Below are positions 1 to 4,741 of a stretch of 7,428 bases of DNA, in pieces. This DNA comes from Sporomusa sp. (GTDB lineage Bacteria; Bacillota_C; Negativicutes; Sporomusales; Sporomusaceae). The stretch lies in assembly GCA_029256645.1 (NCBI GenBank), contig JAQSXM010000161.1:1-7428 (forward strand), in the 5' to 3' direction. The translations under genes were made by a program, and so were the position numbers. The notes beneath the pieces were generated by a model, which had not been told where the DNA came from, did not search any database, and was given only the letters and a program-made list of their open reading frames with translations. How positions within the stretch are numbered: position 1 is the stretch's first letter; each line of letters begins with the position of its first letter.

Positions 1-1065
1 AATTAAGCAGTTTGCTCTGCCACTTCTATTCCAAAAGACAAGCTGACCTGTACGCCCATCATTTAAAGTAACATAACGCCCAATCAGCGACTGGCATAAC
101 TCATTAAGAAATGGTGTGCTATACTTTGGTGAGAATTTTCCGGCAAACGTATCGCCCTGAATAGAATCAATAGCGGCAAACGGCGATACCTCTTCTCCAT
201 AAACCTTCTTTGAGGTCATTGCATCATAGGTATCGGCAATACCAAGCACGCGGGCTATGGGATGGTTCTTGGAAGCATCTGTACGCAGCGGATAACCTGA
301 CCCGTCATCCCGTTCATGATGCTGCAGGACACCAAAACGGACATTCTCAGGAATTTCAACATAGTTACGAAAAAACTTAAAAGCAATTGCCGGGTGCTGC
401 CGCACCAGATTGAATTCTTCTTCGGTTAAACTGCCATTCTTATATAAAATCTGTACGGGGATTTCAAGCTTACCAAGATCATGAAGAATCCCGGCTAACA
501 CCAGATAACGCTGCTGTGTTAAATCAAAAGCCCCGCTGGCTGCACCAATAATATTGGCCAGAATACCAACATTGATAGAGTGATGAAATAAATAATCCTC
601 AGAACGAATGGTGGTATGAAGTAGGGCAGTTGCTCCAGTGCCCCGTGCAGACAGCCACATGACAGAGTCAACAATGGAATATAGTAGTTGGCAATCTAAA
701 TGTTTCTCTAAACGGACAAGCGTGAAACACTTTTTCAAGGCCTTTACGGCCTCATTATAAGCATGAAGAAAATCGTTTTCATGCTCCGAATTGCTGGCCA
801 TATCCGGTTCGCAGTACTCACAAGGCACATTAGCTTCGAGCTCAGGTATTGCAGCTGGACTACTTGTCAGGTTGGGTTGATTAACCTCCCGAATCCGAAC
901 CATTTCAAGACCATAACTCACAATCCGCTCAATATGTGTCTTAGTTAGTATCGTACCGGTATGAAGCAACACCCCGCCATCAGGTGATAATACTGTTTCG
1001 CCAAGTTCTAAACCTGGTTGGAGCTGTTCAACCTGATATCTAGCAATACTATAATTTTCAGTCAT
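1..1065 (-). CDS. HD-GYP domain protein, probable cyclic-di-GMP phosphodiesterase (3' end outside window)
   Basis: The frame is open from an ATG at 1065 to the window edge, giving 355 residues without a stop, so the C-terminus is missing. The ATG is preceded by GGGAGGAG at 1074-1081, a strong ribosome binding site. Residues 1-60 resemble the leader region common in Gram-positive HD-GYP proteins (LQPGLELGETVLSPDG). Residues 100-140 are uncharacterised. The HD-GYP domain starts near residue 150: HHSINV at 161-166, the HDLGK metal motif at 195-199, QHP at 223-225, a full HHExxDGxGYP signature at 249-259 and IADTYDAMTS at 276-285. The family hydrolyses cyclic di-GMP in the cytoplasm and so favours motility over biofilm growth. 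All signature residues visible here are intact, so I infer an active enzyme. No membrane segment or receiver domain is seen in the part present. Confidence 0.93.
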   Translation of the reverse strand, partial: MTENYSIARYQVEQLQPGLELGETVLSPDGGVLLHTGTILTKTHIERIVSYGLEMVRIREVNQPNLTSSPAAIPELEANVPCEYCEPDMASNSEHENDFLHAYNEAVKALKKCFTLVRLEKHLDCQLLYSIVDSVMWLSARGTGATALLHTTIRSEDYLFHHSINVGILANIIGAASGAFDLTQQRYLVLAGILHDLGKLEIPVQILYKNGSLTEEEFNLVRQHPAIAFKFFRNYVEIPENVRFGVLQHHERDDGSGYPLRTDASKNHPIARVLGIADTYDAMTSKKVYGEEVSPFAAIDSIQGDTFAGKFSPKYSTPFLNELCQSLIGRYVTLNDGRTGQLVFWNRSGRANCLI

Positions 1066-1132
1066 GTGTTTCTCTCCTCCCTCAGGTGCTGCTTGAATTA
1101 AGCTCACACAGATTCTTTGAACTCGCTATGTA

Positions 1133-1176
1133 AAATAGCTAATTTCAATTATTAGCTATTTCGCAGAAATATTCAA
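1133..1176 (-). promoter_or_regulatory. Candidate promoter and overlapping operator-like inverted repeat for the HD-GYP gene
   Basis: On the minus strand TTGAAT (1171-1176) lies 17 bp from AATAAT (1148-1153), four and five matches to the sigma-A consensus. A perfect 11-bp inverted repeat, AAATAGCTAAT at 1133-1143 and ATTAGCTATTT at 1151-1161 with a 7-base gap, covers the -10 box. It has no U-tract, so it looks more like a repressor site or a 5' leader hairpin than a terminator. The promoter call is by eye and moderate. Confidence 0.4.
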
Positions 1177-1222
1177 TATATCTCTTTAAAATTCCAATAA
1201 ATTTATTTTTCGCAGGTTTCCT

Positions 1223-1261
1223 AAAAAAGTAGACTGTGACTTTCTAAAAGTCACAGTCTAC
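1223..1261 (-). terminator. Intrinsic terminator of the SprT-like gene
   Basis: A perfect 15-bp stem (1229-1243 pairing with 1247-1261) with a 3-base apex is followed on the minus strand by six T (1228-1223). It lies 38 bp beyond the stop codon at 1299 and should insulate the HD-GYP gene from readthrough. Confidence 0.9.
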
Positions 1262-1298
1262 TCAAGTTATGTCTGAAAAAATAAATCTCTGATAATAG

Positions 1299-1655
1299 TT
1301 AAGCATAAATAAAATTCCTTATGCAGTTTGAACTATAAGGATTAGTCCAACTGCCAGCCCCAATTCTTTCTAATTCGGCCTCAAAGACTGGATTTCCATC
1401 ATAATAGGGAAGTCCTTGCTTCATTAAAGCCCAGTGACATACCTCATGCTTTACAATTTTTTCGATAGCCATATCTGAGTAAGTTCCACTAATAAACCCA
1501 GGGCAGAATTCTATCCGGTACCCATGCTCTGACAGCGATACTTGGCCAAGAATTCGTGAGAATTCCGGATTAATGACAATAACTGCGTCAAAATCCATCC
1601 CCCAATATTCATGCGCATATTGACAGGCTTTTTCCCTGATCTCATCCAGAATCAT
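1299..1655 (-). CDS. SprT-like HExxH putative zinc metallopeptidase, 118 aa
   Basis: A small protein with HEVCH at residues 70-74, the HExxH metal-binding and catalytic motif, followed by FEAELERIGA at 91-100. That tail resembles the end of compact SprT-like domains. In the SprT/Spartan superfamily this fold is a zinc-dependent protease. I chose the ATG at 1655 because GGGGGG sits 7 bases upstream. An in-frame ATG at 1670 would add MGGRS and has a weaker site. The protein lacks the zinc ribbon of longer SprT proteins. Where relatives usually have a third metal-binding histidine before the FEAEL segment, this one reads DGNPVF, with asparagine at 88, so the metal site may be altered. It has its own promoter and terminator, so it seems to be a single-gene unit. 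The substrate is unknown. Family assignment is fairly confident; function is inferred. Confidence 0.8.
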   Translation of the reverse strand: MILDEIREKACQYAHEYWGMDFDAVIVINPEFSRILGQVSLSEHGYRIEFCPGFISGTYSDMAIEKIVKHEVCHWALMKQGLPYYDGNPVFEAELERIGAGSWTNPYSSNCIRNFIYA

Positions 1656-1701
1656 CGACCTACCCCCCATTTATATCCCATGAAAATAACTTTCTTTATT
1701 T

Positions 1702-1730
1702 ATTATATGATAGATATTGAATTTTCTGAA
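1702..1730 (-). promoter_or_regulatory. Sigma-A-like promoter for the SprT-like gene
   Basis: TTCAGA (1725-1730) and a perfect TATAAT (1702-1707) are spaced 17 bp on the minus strand, about 45 bp before the start codon, in an AT-rich gap that lies just past the terminator of the upstream gene. Confidence 0.6.
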
Positions 1731-1742
1731 TACCCTAACAAT

Positions 1743-1774
1743 AAAAAAGTACTAAGGAATTAATTCCTTAGTAC
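1743..1774 (-). terminator. Intrinsic terminator of the Nudix gene
   Basis: A perfect 26-bp palindrome at 1749-1774 (arms GTACTAAGGAATT) is followed on the minus strand by six T (1748-1743). It begins 8 bp beyond the Nudix stop codon. In RNA the centre must open into a small loop, leaving about 11 bp of stem. Confidence 0.88.
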
Positions 1775-1782
1775 ACCACTTT

Positions 1783-2220
1783 TTAAATTCGATGAAGAAT
1801 CTGCAAGGGATAGCTTCTTCCTTGCTGAAATTCCTGGATAATCGGTCTAATCCGCTTGGCATTTCTGAACACCCCATCATCCATGGCTGCAATGTCAGCA
1901 AACGATAACCAGTGACAATCCAGTATTTCATCTTCCTGCGGCCTTGGTATATCGTCCGCTTGTGCCTGTGCAGAAAAGACAAAATTAATATAGTGGTTGT
2001 CACTGGCACCTTCATAGATTCCCAGGAAACCTGTCAGCTCAACGCAAAAGCCAACCTCTTCTTTAACCTCCCGCTTAGCACCGGCAATGATATCCTCACC
2101 TAACTCCAGATGCCCGCCAGGTAAATTATATTTACCATAAGCCTGGGGTTTCTTTTCACGTACAAATAGAATTTTACCGTTTCGTTCAATAAGCGTGCTG
2201 ACGTGCACTACAAAATCCAT
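1783..2220 (-). CDS. Nudix hydrolase, 145 aa
   Basis: The Nudix box is complete. Residues 36-58 fit G-x5-E-x7-R-E-U-x-E-E-x-G-U, with G36, E42, R50, E51, E54, E55 and G57 all present. This motif binds divalent metal and hydrolyses a nucleoside diphosphate linked to another moiety. Around it are the usual N-terminal strands (VHVSTLIERNGKILFVRE) and a late HWLSFADIAAMD segment typical of ADP-ribose/nucleotide-type Nudix proteins. The length is normal for a single-domain member. The start at 2220 is preceded by AGGTG eight bases upstream, a moderate site. The substrate cannot be read from the sequence: a house-cleaning or nucleotide-sugar pyrophosphatase are both possible. It lies 67 bp downstream of the DUF169 gene, which shows no terminator, so the two might be co-transcribed. 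Confidence 0.93.
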   Translation of the reverse strand: MDFVVHVSTLIERNGKILFVREKKPQAYGKYNLPGGHLELGEDIIAGAKREVKEEVGFCVELTGFLGIYEGASDNHYINFVFSAQAQADDIPRPQEDEILDCHWLSFADIAAMDDGVFRNAKRIRPIIQEFQQGRSYPLQILHRI

Positions 2221-2268
2221 GCTGCTGCACCTACAATTCCTTAGTCCTTTTATACCTCAGCAGATACT

Positions 2269-2274
2269 ATTATA
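2269..2274 (-). promoter_or_regulatory. Possible -10 box upstream of the Nudix gene
   Basis: A perfect TATAAT on the minus strand, 48 bp before the Nudix start, between the DUF169 stop and the Nudix gene. No good -35 hexamer is visible at 16-18 bp upstream, so this is a weak call. Readthrough from the DUF169 gene is the alternative. Confidence 0.3.
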
Positions 2275-2287
2275 AGAACCCGGATAA

Positions 2288-3031
2288 CTATTTTATCGCG
2301 GGGATACGCTCAGCTACCTTATGCCAGTCATGTTTGTCAAGAAAACTACCCGGTACATTGTTTTCCATTTCTTTAAACATTGACAAAGGCACACTAAAAG
2401 ACAATAAATCCGCATCAATCACCGGCCGCGCCGTTATGTCGGTCATCCCAACAACTGCCTGAGGATATTCTTTACCTGCTTCATTCCAGGGGATCAAGCA
2501 GGTAGTCTGACAGCCTGCCCCAAAGGGTATAACAACATTAGTACGGCCAGGACGCCCGTAGTTGGCCAGAACAACCAAGGCTGAAAGCTGATCAGGATTT
2601 GCATAAAACACGATAACTCGCAGCTCTTTTTGATCAATATTAACCTCAGTCAAGGGTGTAAAAACAACGTATTGTTCAGGTATGTCAGTAATAGGTAATG
2701 AATCTACAAAAGTTTTCGCCAGCTCAGGTGTTTTCTTGTATGCCTCACCCTCCCGGTATCCCTCTTTCCCTGTAGACAGAAAGTGCTCAAAGCCCCCAGG
2801 AAACTCAGGATACATATTGCCAAAACCCAAGCCCACCCCACCGCCCAAACAGCCAAATGTGCTGCGACTAAAGACCACCTTACGTCCTTTAGCCGCTGCT
2901 GTTAGCATAGCAGCTACACACCCCCAGCGCCCTTCGGCAAACTCAAGGGCCCCCGGAGGTTTTTCGTTAGTAAATAAGACGGCGATAGGAGAATACCTTA
3001 ATTTTAAACGTTGTGCAATCTCACTTTGCAT
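2288..3031 (-). CDS. DUF169 (COG2043) family protein, 247 aa
   Basis: Recognised as a DUF169 protein from its overall pattern: an N-terminal LKLRYSPIAVLF segment, GCVAAMLTAAAKGRKVVFSR near residues 37-56, GCLGGGVGLGFG at 60-71 and a late GAGCQTTC at 171-178. The family is common in anaerobic bacteria and archaea and has no settled biochemical function. Four cysteines (38, 61, 174, 178) fall in the conserved-looking blocks, which suggests a metal or iron-sulfur site; that is inference. No signal peptide or membrane segment is apparent, so it is probably cytoplasmic. The start at 3031 is supported by GGGAGGG about seven bases upstream, and the length is close to full for the family. No convincing sigma-A promoter was found in the 180 bp upstream. 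Confidence 0.85.
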   Translation of the reverse strand: MQSEIAQRLKLRYSPIAVLFTNEKPPGALEFAEGRWGCVAAMLTAAAKGRKVVFSRSTFGCLGGGVGLGFGNMYPEFPGGFEHFLSTGKEGYREGEAYKKTPELAKTFVDSLPITDIPEQYVVFTPLTEVNIDQKELRVIVFYANPDQLSALVVLANYGRPGRTNVVIPFGAGCQTTCLIPWNEAGKEYPQAVVGMTDITARPVIDADLLSFSVPLSMFKEMENNVPGSFLDKHDWHKVAERIPAIK

Positions 3032-3131
3032 ACTTGCCCTCCCTATCTATTAGAATATTCAAATATATTATTAGCCATCTACCCAGATTATCCTTCATAT
3101 ATTTGTAAATACTTTGTCCAGCACAGGCGAT

Positions 3132-3167
3132 AAAAAACAGGGCCAACCTGGAAATAGGTTTACCCTG
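3132..3167 (-). terminator. Intrinsic terminator of the 129-aa hypothetical gene
   Basis: The minus-strand stem CAGGG/CCCTG then AACCT/AGGTT is interrupted by a 2x2 internal mismatch, has a 6-base loop and is followed by six T (3137-3132). It lies 45 bp beyond the stop codon at 3212. Confidence 0.82.
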
Positions 3168-3211
3168 CCGCAATAATAGTACGTATCAAAAGAGCGGCAA
3201 AAAGCTGCTAA

Positions 3212-3601
3212 TTACCGCAAAAATTTAATCGTTACATCAGGAAGATATTTACCTATTGCGCTAAACAGTTCGTTGGTTAACCCCTTATCTTCAAGCATTC
3301 TCTCAATTGCACTTTTTTCAAGGATACCGTATGGCTTAACCACACCAAGAAATGGATGATGCACCGCCGAATCAAGTTTGCCATATTCTACGCTTTCTAC
3401 ATGTATCCCATCAAGATGAAATGTATATTCGCCGATGACCTTGCCATCCTGAGTTACCTGAAGCCCAGCTTTGTTTTTCTTACCTGAAAGGATGCCATTG
3501 ACTATGGCATACATTTGAGGATGCTTTTCCTTTACTATACCCAGAATCTCTTCCCGGAAAGGAAGAATTTTTTCTTTAATCAGCTTATCTGTATCTGTCA
3601 T
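3212..3601 (-). CDS. Conserved-looking hypothetical protein, 129 aa
   Basis: I do not recognise this protein. It is a real gene by context: a strong ribosome binding site, GGAGGT seven bases before the ATG, an uninterrupted frame of 129 codons, and a terminator just downstream. The N-terminal 40 residues are charged and probably helical (LIKEKILPFREEILGIVKEK). Residues 47-70 look like alternating beta strands (GLQVTQDGKVIGEYTFHLDG). The C-terminal half is helical and ends TIKFLR. There is one histidine pair (HH at 81-82), no cysteine, no signal peptide and no membrane segment. The helix, sheet, helix layout loosely recalls small lipid-binding SCP2-like folds, but I would not assign that. It looks like a single-gene unit. 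Confidence 0.75.
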   Translation of the reverse strand: MTDTDKLIKEKILPFREEILGIVKEKHPQMYAIVNGILSGKKNKAGLQVTQDGKVIGEYTFHLDGIHVESVEYGKLDSAVHHPFLGVVKPYGILEKSAIERMLEDKGLTNELFSAIGKYLPDVTIKFLR

Positions 3602-3660
3602 ACTATACCTCCATTTAAGCGTATATTGATGTTAGTATATCCAAAATATTTACAAAGAAT

Positions 3661-3689
3661 TAAAAGCCGCCTACCCGAAGGTAGACGGC
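3661..3689 (-). terminator. Intrinsic terminator of microprotein unit 1
   Basis: On the minus strand GCCG-T-CTACC pairs with GGTAG-G-CGGC around a TTCG loop closed by C-G, the extra-stable UUCG tetraloop, followed by TTTTAATT. It starts 30 bp beyond the stop at 3719. Its stem sequence is shared with the terminators of units 2 and 3. Confidence 0.85.
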
Positions 3690-3718
3690 CGTTGTGGTTA
3701 GTACCTAGTAAACAATTT

Positions 3719-3832
3719 TTAACAGCTTGAACTGCAATCATTATCAAATGAGCAAAACAGTAAGATAATTATGATGATAATTATAACCCAACTGCCGCCG
3801 CGACCACCAGCTCCGCCAAAACCGAATCCCAT
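3719..3832 (-). CDS. Glycine-rich, poly-isoleucine, Cys-tailed microprotein 1 (37 aa)
   Basis: The product begins MGFGFGGAGGRGGSW, continues with a valine and seven isoleucines (16-23), then LLF and a CSFDNDCSSSC tail. Cysteines at 27, 33 and 37 form C-x5-C-x3-C. An AAAGGAGGT site lies 7 bases before the ATG. The Gly-rich head plus hydrophobic stretch resembles the tiny single-pass membrane proteins of spore formers (YjcZ/Tiny_TM type) in layout only, not clearly in sequence. The hydrophobic segment is only about 12 residues, short for a standard membrane span. The isoleucines use ATA, ATT and ATC in mixed order, so selection appears to act on the protein rather than a simple repeat. This copy is the most diverged: it lacks the head cysteine and is two or three residues shorter. 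Role unknown. Confidence 0.8.
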   Translation of the reverse strand: MGFGFGGAGGRGGSWVIIIIIIILLFCSFDNDCSSSC

Positions 3833-3874
3833 AGGTATAACCTCCTTTGCTATGTAGTAGGTAGTAGTATAGTG

Positions 3875-3905
3875 CATAATATGATGCAAAGGGGAATTTT
3901 GCTAC
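3875..3905 (-). promoter_or_regulatory. Conserved promoter-like block of microprotein unit 1
   Basis: GTAGCAAAA (3897-3905) is followed after 13 bp by CATATTATG (3875-3883) on the minus strand. The spacing is identical in all three units. This -10-like box is the weakest match of the three to CATAnnnTA. Confidence 0.5.
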
Positions 3906-3940
3906 AGCAAAGACGATGGTACGTTGCAGATCCATTGACT

Positions 3941-3978
3941 AAAAATAAAAAGCCGCCCCACCAAAAGGTAGACGGCTT
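3941..3978 (-). terminator. Intrinsic terminator of microprotein unit 2
   Basis: The minus-strand stem starts AAGCCGTCTACC and pairs with GGTGGGGCGGCTT through two G-U pairs and one bulged G, then runs into TTTTATTTTT. It lies 65 bp past the stop at 4043. The imperfect pairing suggests drift from the perfect stem in unit 3. Confidence 0.83.
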
Positions 3979-3980
3979 AG

Positions 3981-4025
3981 GTACGACAAATAGCTCTGCC
4001 GGTAGTACTTACAGACTAGTCGTAT
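3981..4025 (-). other. Possible 3' untranslated RNA stem of unit 2
   Basis: GTACGAC (3981-3987) and GTCGTAT (4019-4025) can pair over a 31-base loop, between the stop codon and the terminator. The equivalent arms in unit 3 differ in sequence but still pair. Confidence 0.35.
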
Positions 4026-4042
4026 TGGTAACAAAATAACTG

Positions 4043-4165
4043 TTAACAGGTTGAGCTGCAATCATTGTCAAATGAGCAAAATAGCAGGATAATGATGATA
4101 ATAATGATGATCCAACTGCTGCCACCACGGCCGCCGCCACAACCGCCACCAAAACCGAATCCCAT
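4043..4165 (-). CDS. Glycine-rich, poly-isoleucine, Cys-tailed microprotein 2 (40 aa)
   Basis: Starts MGFGFGGGCGGGRGGSSW, then eight isoleucines (19-26), LLF and CSFDNDCSSTC. Cysteines lie at 9, 30, 36 and 40; the last three repeat the C-x5-C-x3-C spacing of its neighbours. The frame is open for 32 more codons upstream, but the ATG at 4165 is the true start: AAGGAGGT sits six bases before it and the residues from there align with both paralogs. The longer reading would run back through the promoter-like block. The head carries one arginine and the tail is acidic, so by the positive-inside rule a weak N-in, C-out orientation is possible, placing the cysteines outside the membrane. Function is not known. 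Confidence 0.82.
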   Translation of the reverse strand: MGFGFGGGCGGGRGGSSWIIIIIIIILLFCSFDNDCSSTC

Positions 4166-4204
4166 ATATATACCTCCTTTATTATGTAGTAGGATGAGAT
4201 ATTG

Positions 4205-4235
4205 TATAGTATGATACACTGCTGTGTTTTGCCAC
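4205..4235 (-). promoter_or_regulatory. Conserved promoter-like block of microprotein unit 2
   Basis: GTGGCAAAA (4227-4235), a 13-bp gap, then CATACTATA (4205-4213) on the minus strand. CATACTATA fits the CATAnnnTA -10 pattern of sigma-K and is close to sigma-E's CATACAnT. The GCAAAA box is not a good match to either -35. Confidence 0.5.
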
Positions 4236-4279
4236 TGCTCTGTTGCTGATAAAAAGAACAAAAAAATAGACTAATTCCG

Positions 4280-4311
4280 AAAAAAGCCGTCTGCCTAAAG
4301 GCAGACGGCTT
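4280..4311 (-). terminator. Intrinsic terminator of microprotein unit 3
   Basis: A perfect 12-bp GC-rich stem (4284-4295 with 4300-4311) with a 4-base loop and a six-T run on the minus strand (4285-4280, part in the stem). It lies 71 bp past the stop codon at 4382. Confidence 0.9.
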
Positions 4312-4314
4312 CTG

Positions 4315-4360
4315 ACACAACCAAAAAGCTATGCGGGCGGTACTTATAGATTAGTTGTGT
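4315..4360 (-). other. Possible 3' untranslated RNA stem of unit 3
   Basis: ACACAAC (4315-4321) and GTTGTGT (4354-4360) pair perfectly over a 32-base loop, in the same place as the unit 2 stem but with different bases. Confidence 0.35.
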
Positions 4361-4381
4361 TTAATGCGGGCAGAATAATTG

Positions 4382-4501
4382 TCAGCAGGTTGGACTGCAA
4401 TCATCCTCAAAGCAACAGAACAGCAGAATAATTATAATGATAATTATAATCCAACTGCCACCACCGCGGCCACCACAACCGCCACCAAATCCAAATCCCA
4501 T
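4382..4501 (-). CDS. Glycine-rich, poly-isoleucine, Cys-tailed microprotein 3 (39 aa)
   Basis: Starts MGFGFGGGCGGRGGGSW, then eight isoleucines (18-25), LLF and CCFEDDCSPTC. Cysteines at 29, 35 and 39 keep the C-x5-C-x3-C pattern; extra cysteines lie at 9 and 30. The ATG at 4501 follows AAAGGAGGT by six bases. The tail differs from copies 1 and 2 by conservative changes (D to E, N to D), as expected for a protein under selection. It is the promoter-proximal member of the array and the closest to the candidate small RNA, but a terminator and its own promoter-like block separate them. Function is not known. Confidence 0.82.
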   Translation of the reverse strand: MGFGFGGGCGGRGGGSWIIIIIIIILLFCCFEDDCSPTC

Positions 4502-4540
4502 AGGTAGACCTCCTTTACTGTATAGTAGGGGGAGATATTG

Positions 4541-4571
4541 TATAGTATGACATATCAGGAGATTTTGCTAC
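4541..4571 (-). promoter_or_regulatory. Conserved promoter-like block of microprotein unit 3
   Basis: GTAGCAAAA (4563-4571), a 13-bp gap, then CATACTATA (4541-4549) on the minus strand, 40 bp before the start codon. The extended CATACTATACAATAT stretch is identical to that of unit 2. Confidence 0.5.
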
Positions 4572-4618
4572 CTGAGCTATTTATTAATTAGAGGAATCGG
4601 TATGCCCGCCCACCACAC

Positions 4619-4649
4619 AAAAAATAACCCTCTGCTCCAGCAAAGGGTT
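4619..4649 (-). terminator. Intrinsic terminator of the candidate small RNA
   Basis: AACCCT (4644-4649 on the minus strand) pairs with AGGGTT (4626-4631). An inner TGC/GCA adds to the stem, which has a short loop and is followed by ATTTTTT (4625-4619). The stem sequence is unrelated to the GCCGTCT terminators of the array. Confidence 0.72.
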
Positions 4650-4706
4650 TAAGGTGGAATGTATGTATTTTCAGAAGGAGAGGAGAAAGCGGCATTAGCT
4701 TTCCTT
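4619..4706 (-). ncRNA. Candidate small RNA of about 88 nt
   Basis: A strong promoter (4713-4741) and an intrinsic terminator bracket about 88 nt on the minus strand with no convincing gene. Near the 5' end GAAAGC and GCTTTC can pair around TAATGCC. This is followed by a pyrimidine stretch TTTCTCCTCTCCTTCTG (4672-4688), complementary to Shine-Dalgarno-like purine tracts, as in C-rich seeds of Gram-positive regulatory RNAs. The start near 4706 is set only by distance from the -10 box. Alternatives are a transcription attenuator for unit 3, or a leader with a short frame: an ATG at 4695 preceded by AAGGA opens 35 codons that run through the terminator. Confidence 0.4.
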
Positions 4707-4712
4707 GAGTAA

Positions 4713-4741
4713 ATACTACTTTATTCAGCAGAATTTGTCAA
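4713..4741 (-). promoter_or_regulatory. Strong sigma-A-like promoter of the candidate small RNA
   Basis: A perfect TTGACA (4736-4741) and TAGTAT (4713-4718) spaced 17 bp on the minus strand. This is the best -35 match in the window. Confidence 0.65.

Larger units (their letters stand above)
3661..4571 (-). repeat. Three tandem paralogous microprotein units
   Basis: Unit 1 spans about 3661-3905, unit 2 about 3941-4235 and unit 3 about 4280-4571. Each holds, in minus-strand order, a GTRGCAAAA box, a CATAYTAT box 13 bp later, an AAAGGAGGT ribosome binding site, a 37-40 codon gene and a terminator whose stem is built on GCCGTCTRCC. Stop-to-stop distances are 324 and 339 bp. Units 2 and 3 are closest to each other in their 3' untranslated regions. 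I infer repeated local duplication with selection to keep all parts. Confidence 0.85.

Noticed and set aside
763..948. 61-residue plus-strand frame opposite the HD-GYP gene
   Set aside because: It is antisense to a recognisable coding region, has no start signals and its protein has no recognisable features.
2682..3053. 123-residue plus-strand frame opposite the DUF169 gene
   Set aside because: It is antisense to a well-supported gene, has no ribosome binding site and has a proline-rich, low-complexity composition typical of a shadow frame.
3744..3935. 63-residue minus-strand frame over microprotein 1
   Set aside because: It is a shifted reading of the true 37-residue gene, runs through the promoter block and does not align with the paralogous products.
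3661..4311. Regularly repeated GCCGTCTRCC hairpins as a CRISPR or REP array
   Set aside because: The repeats are about 300 bp apart, each follows a small gene and carries a minus-strand U-tract, so they are duplicated terminators.
4009..4320. Longer reading frames on the minus strand over microprotein 2 (103 and 72 residues)
   Set aside because: The 103-residue frame is out of register with the paralogs. The 72-residue one is an upstream extension of the real gene through its promoter-like block, without a ribosome binding site.
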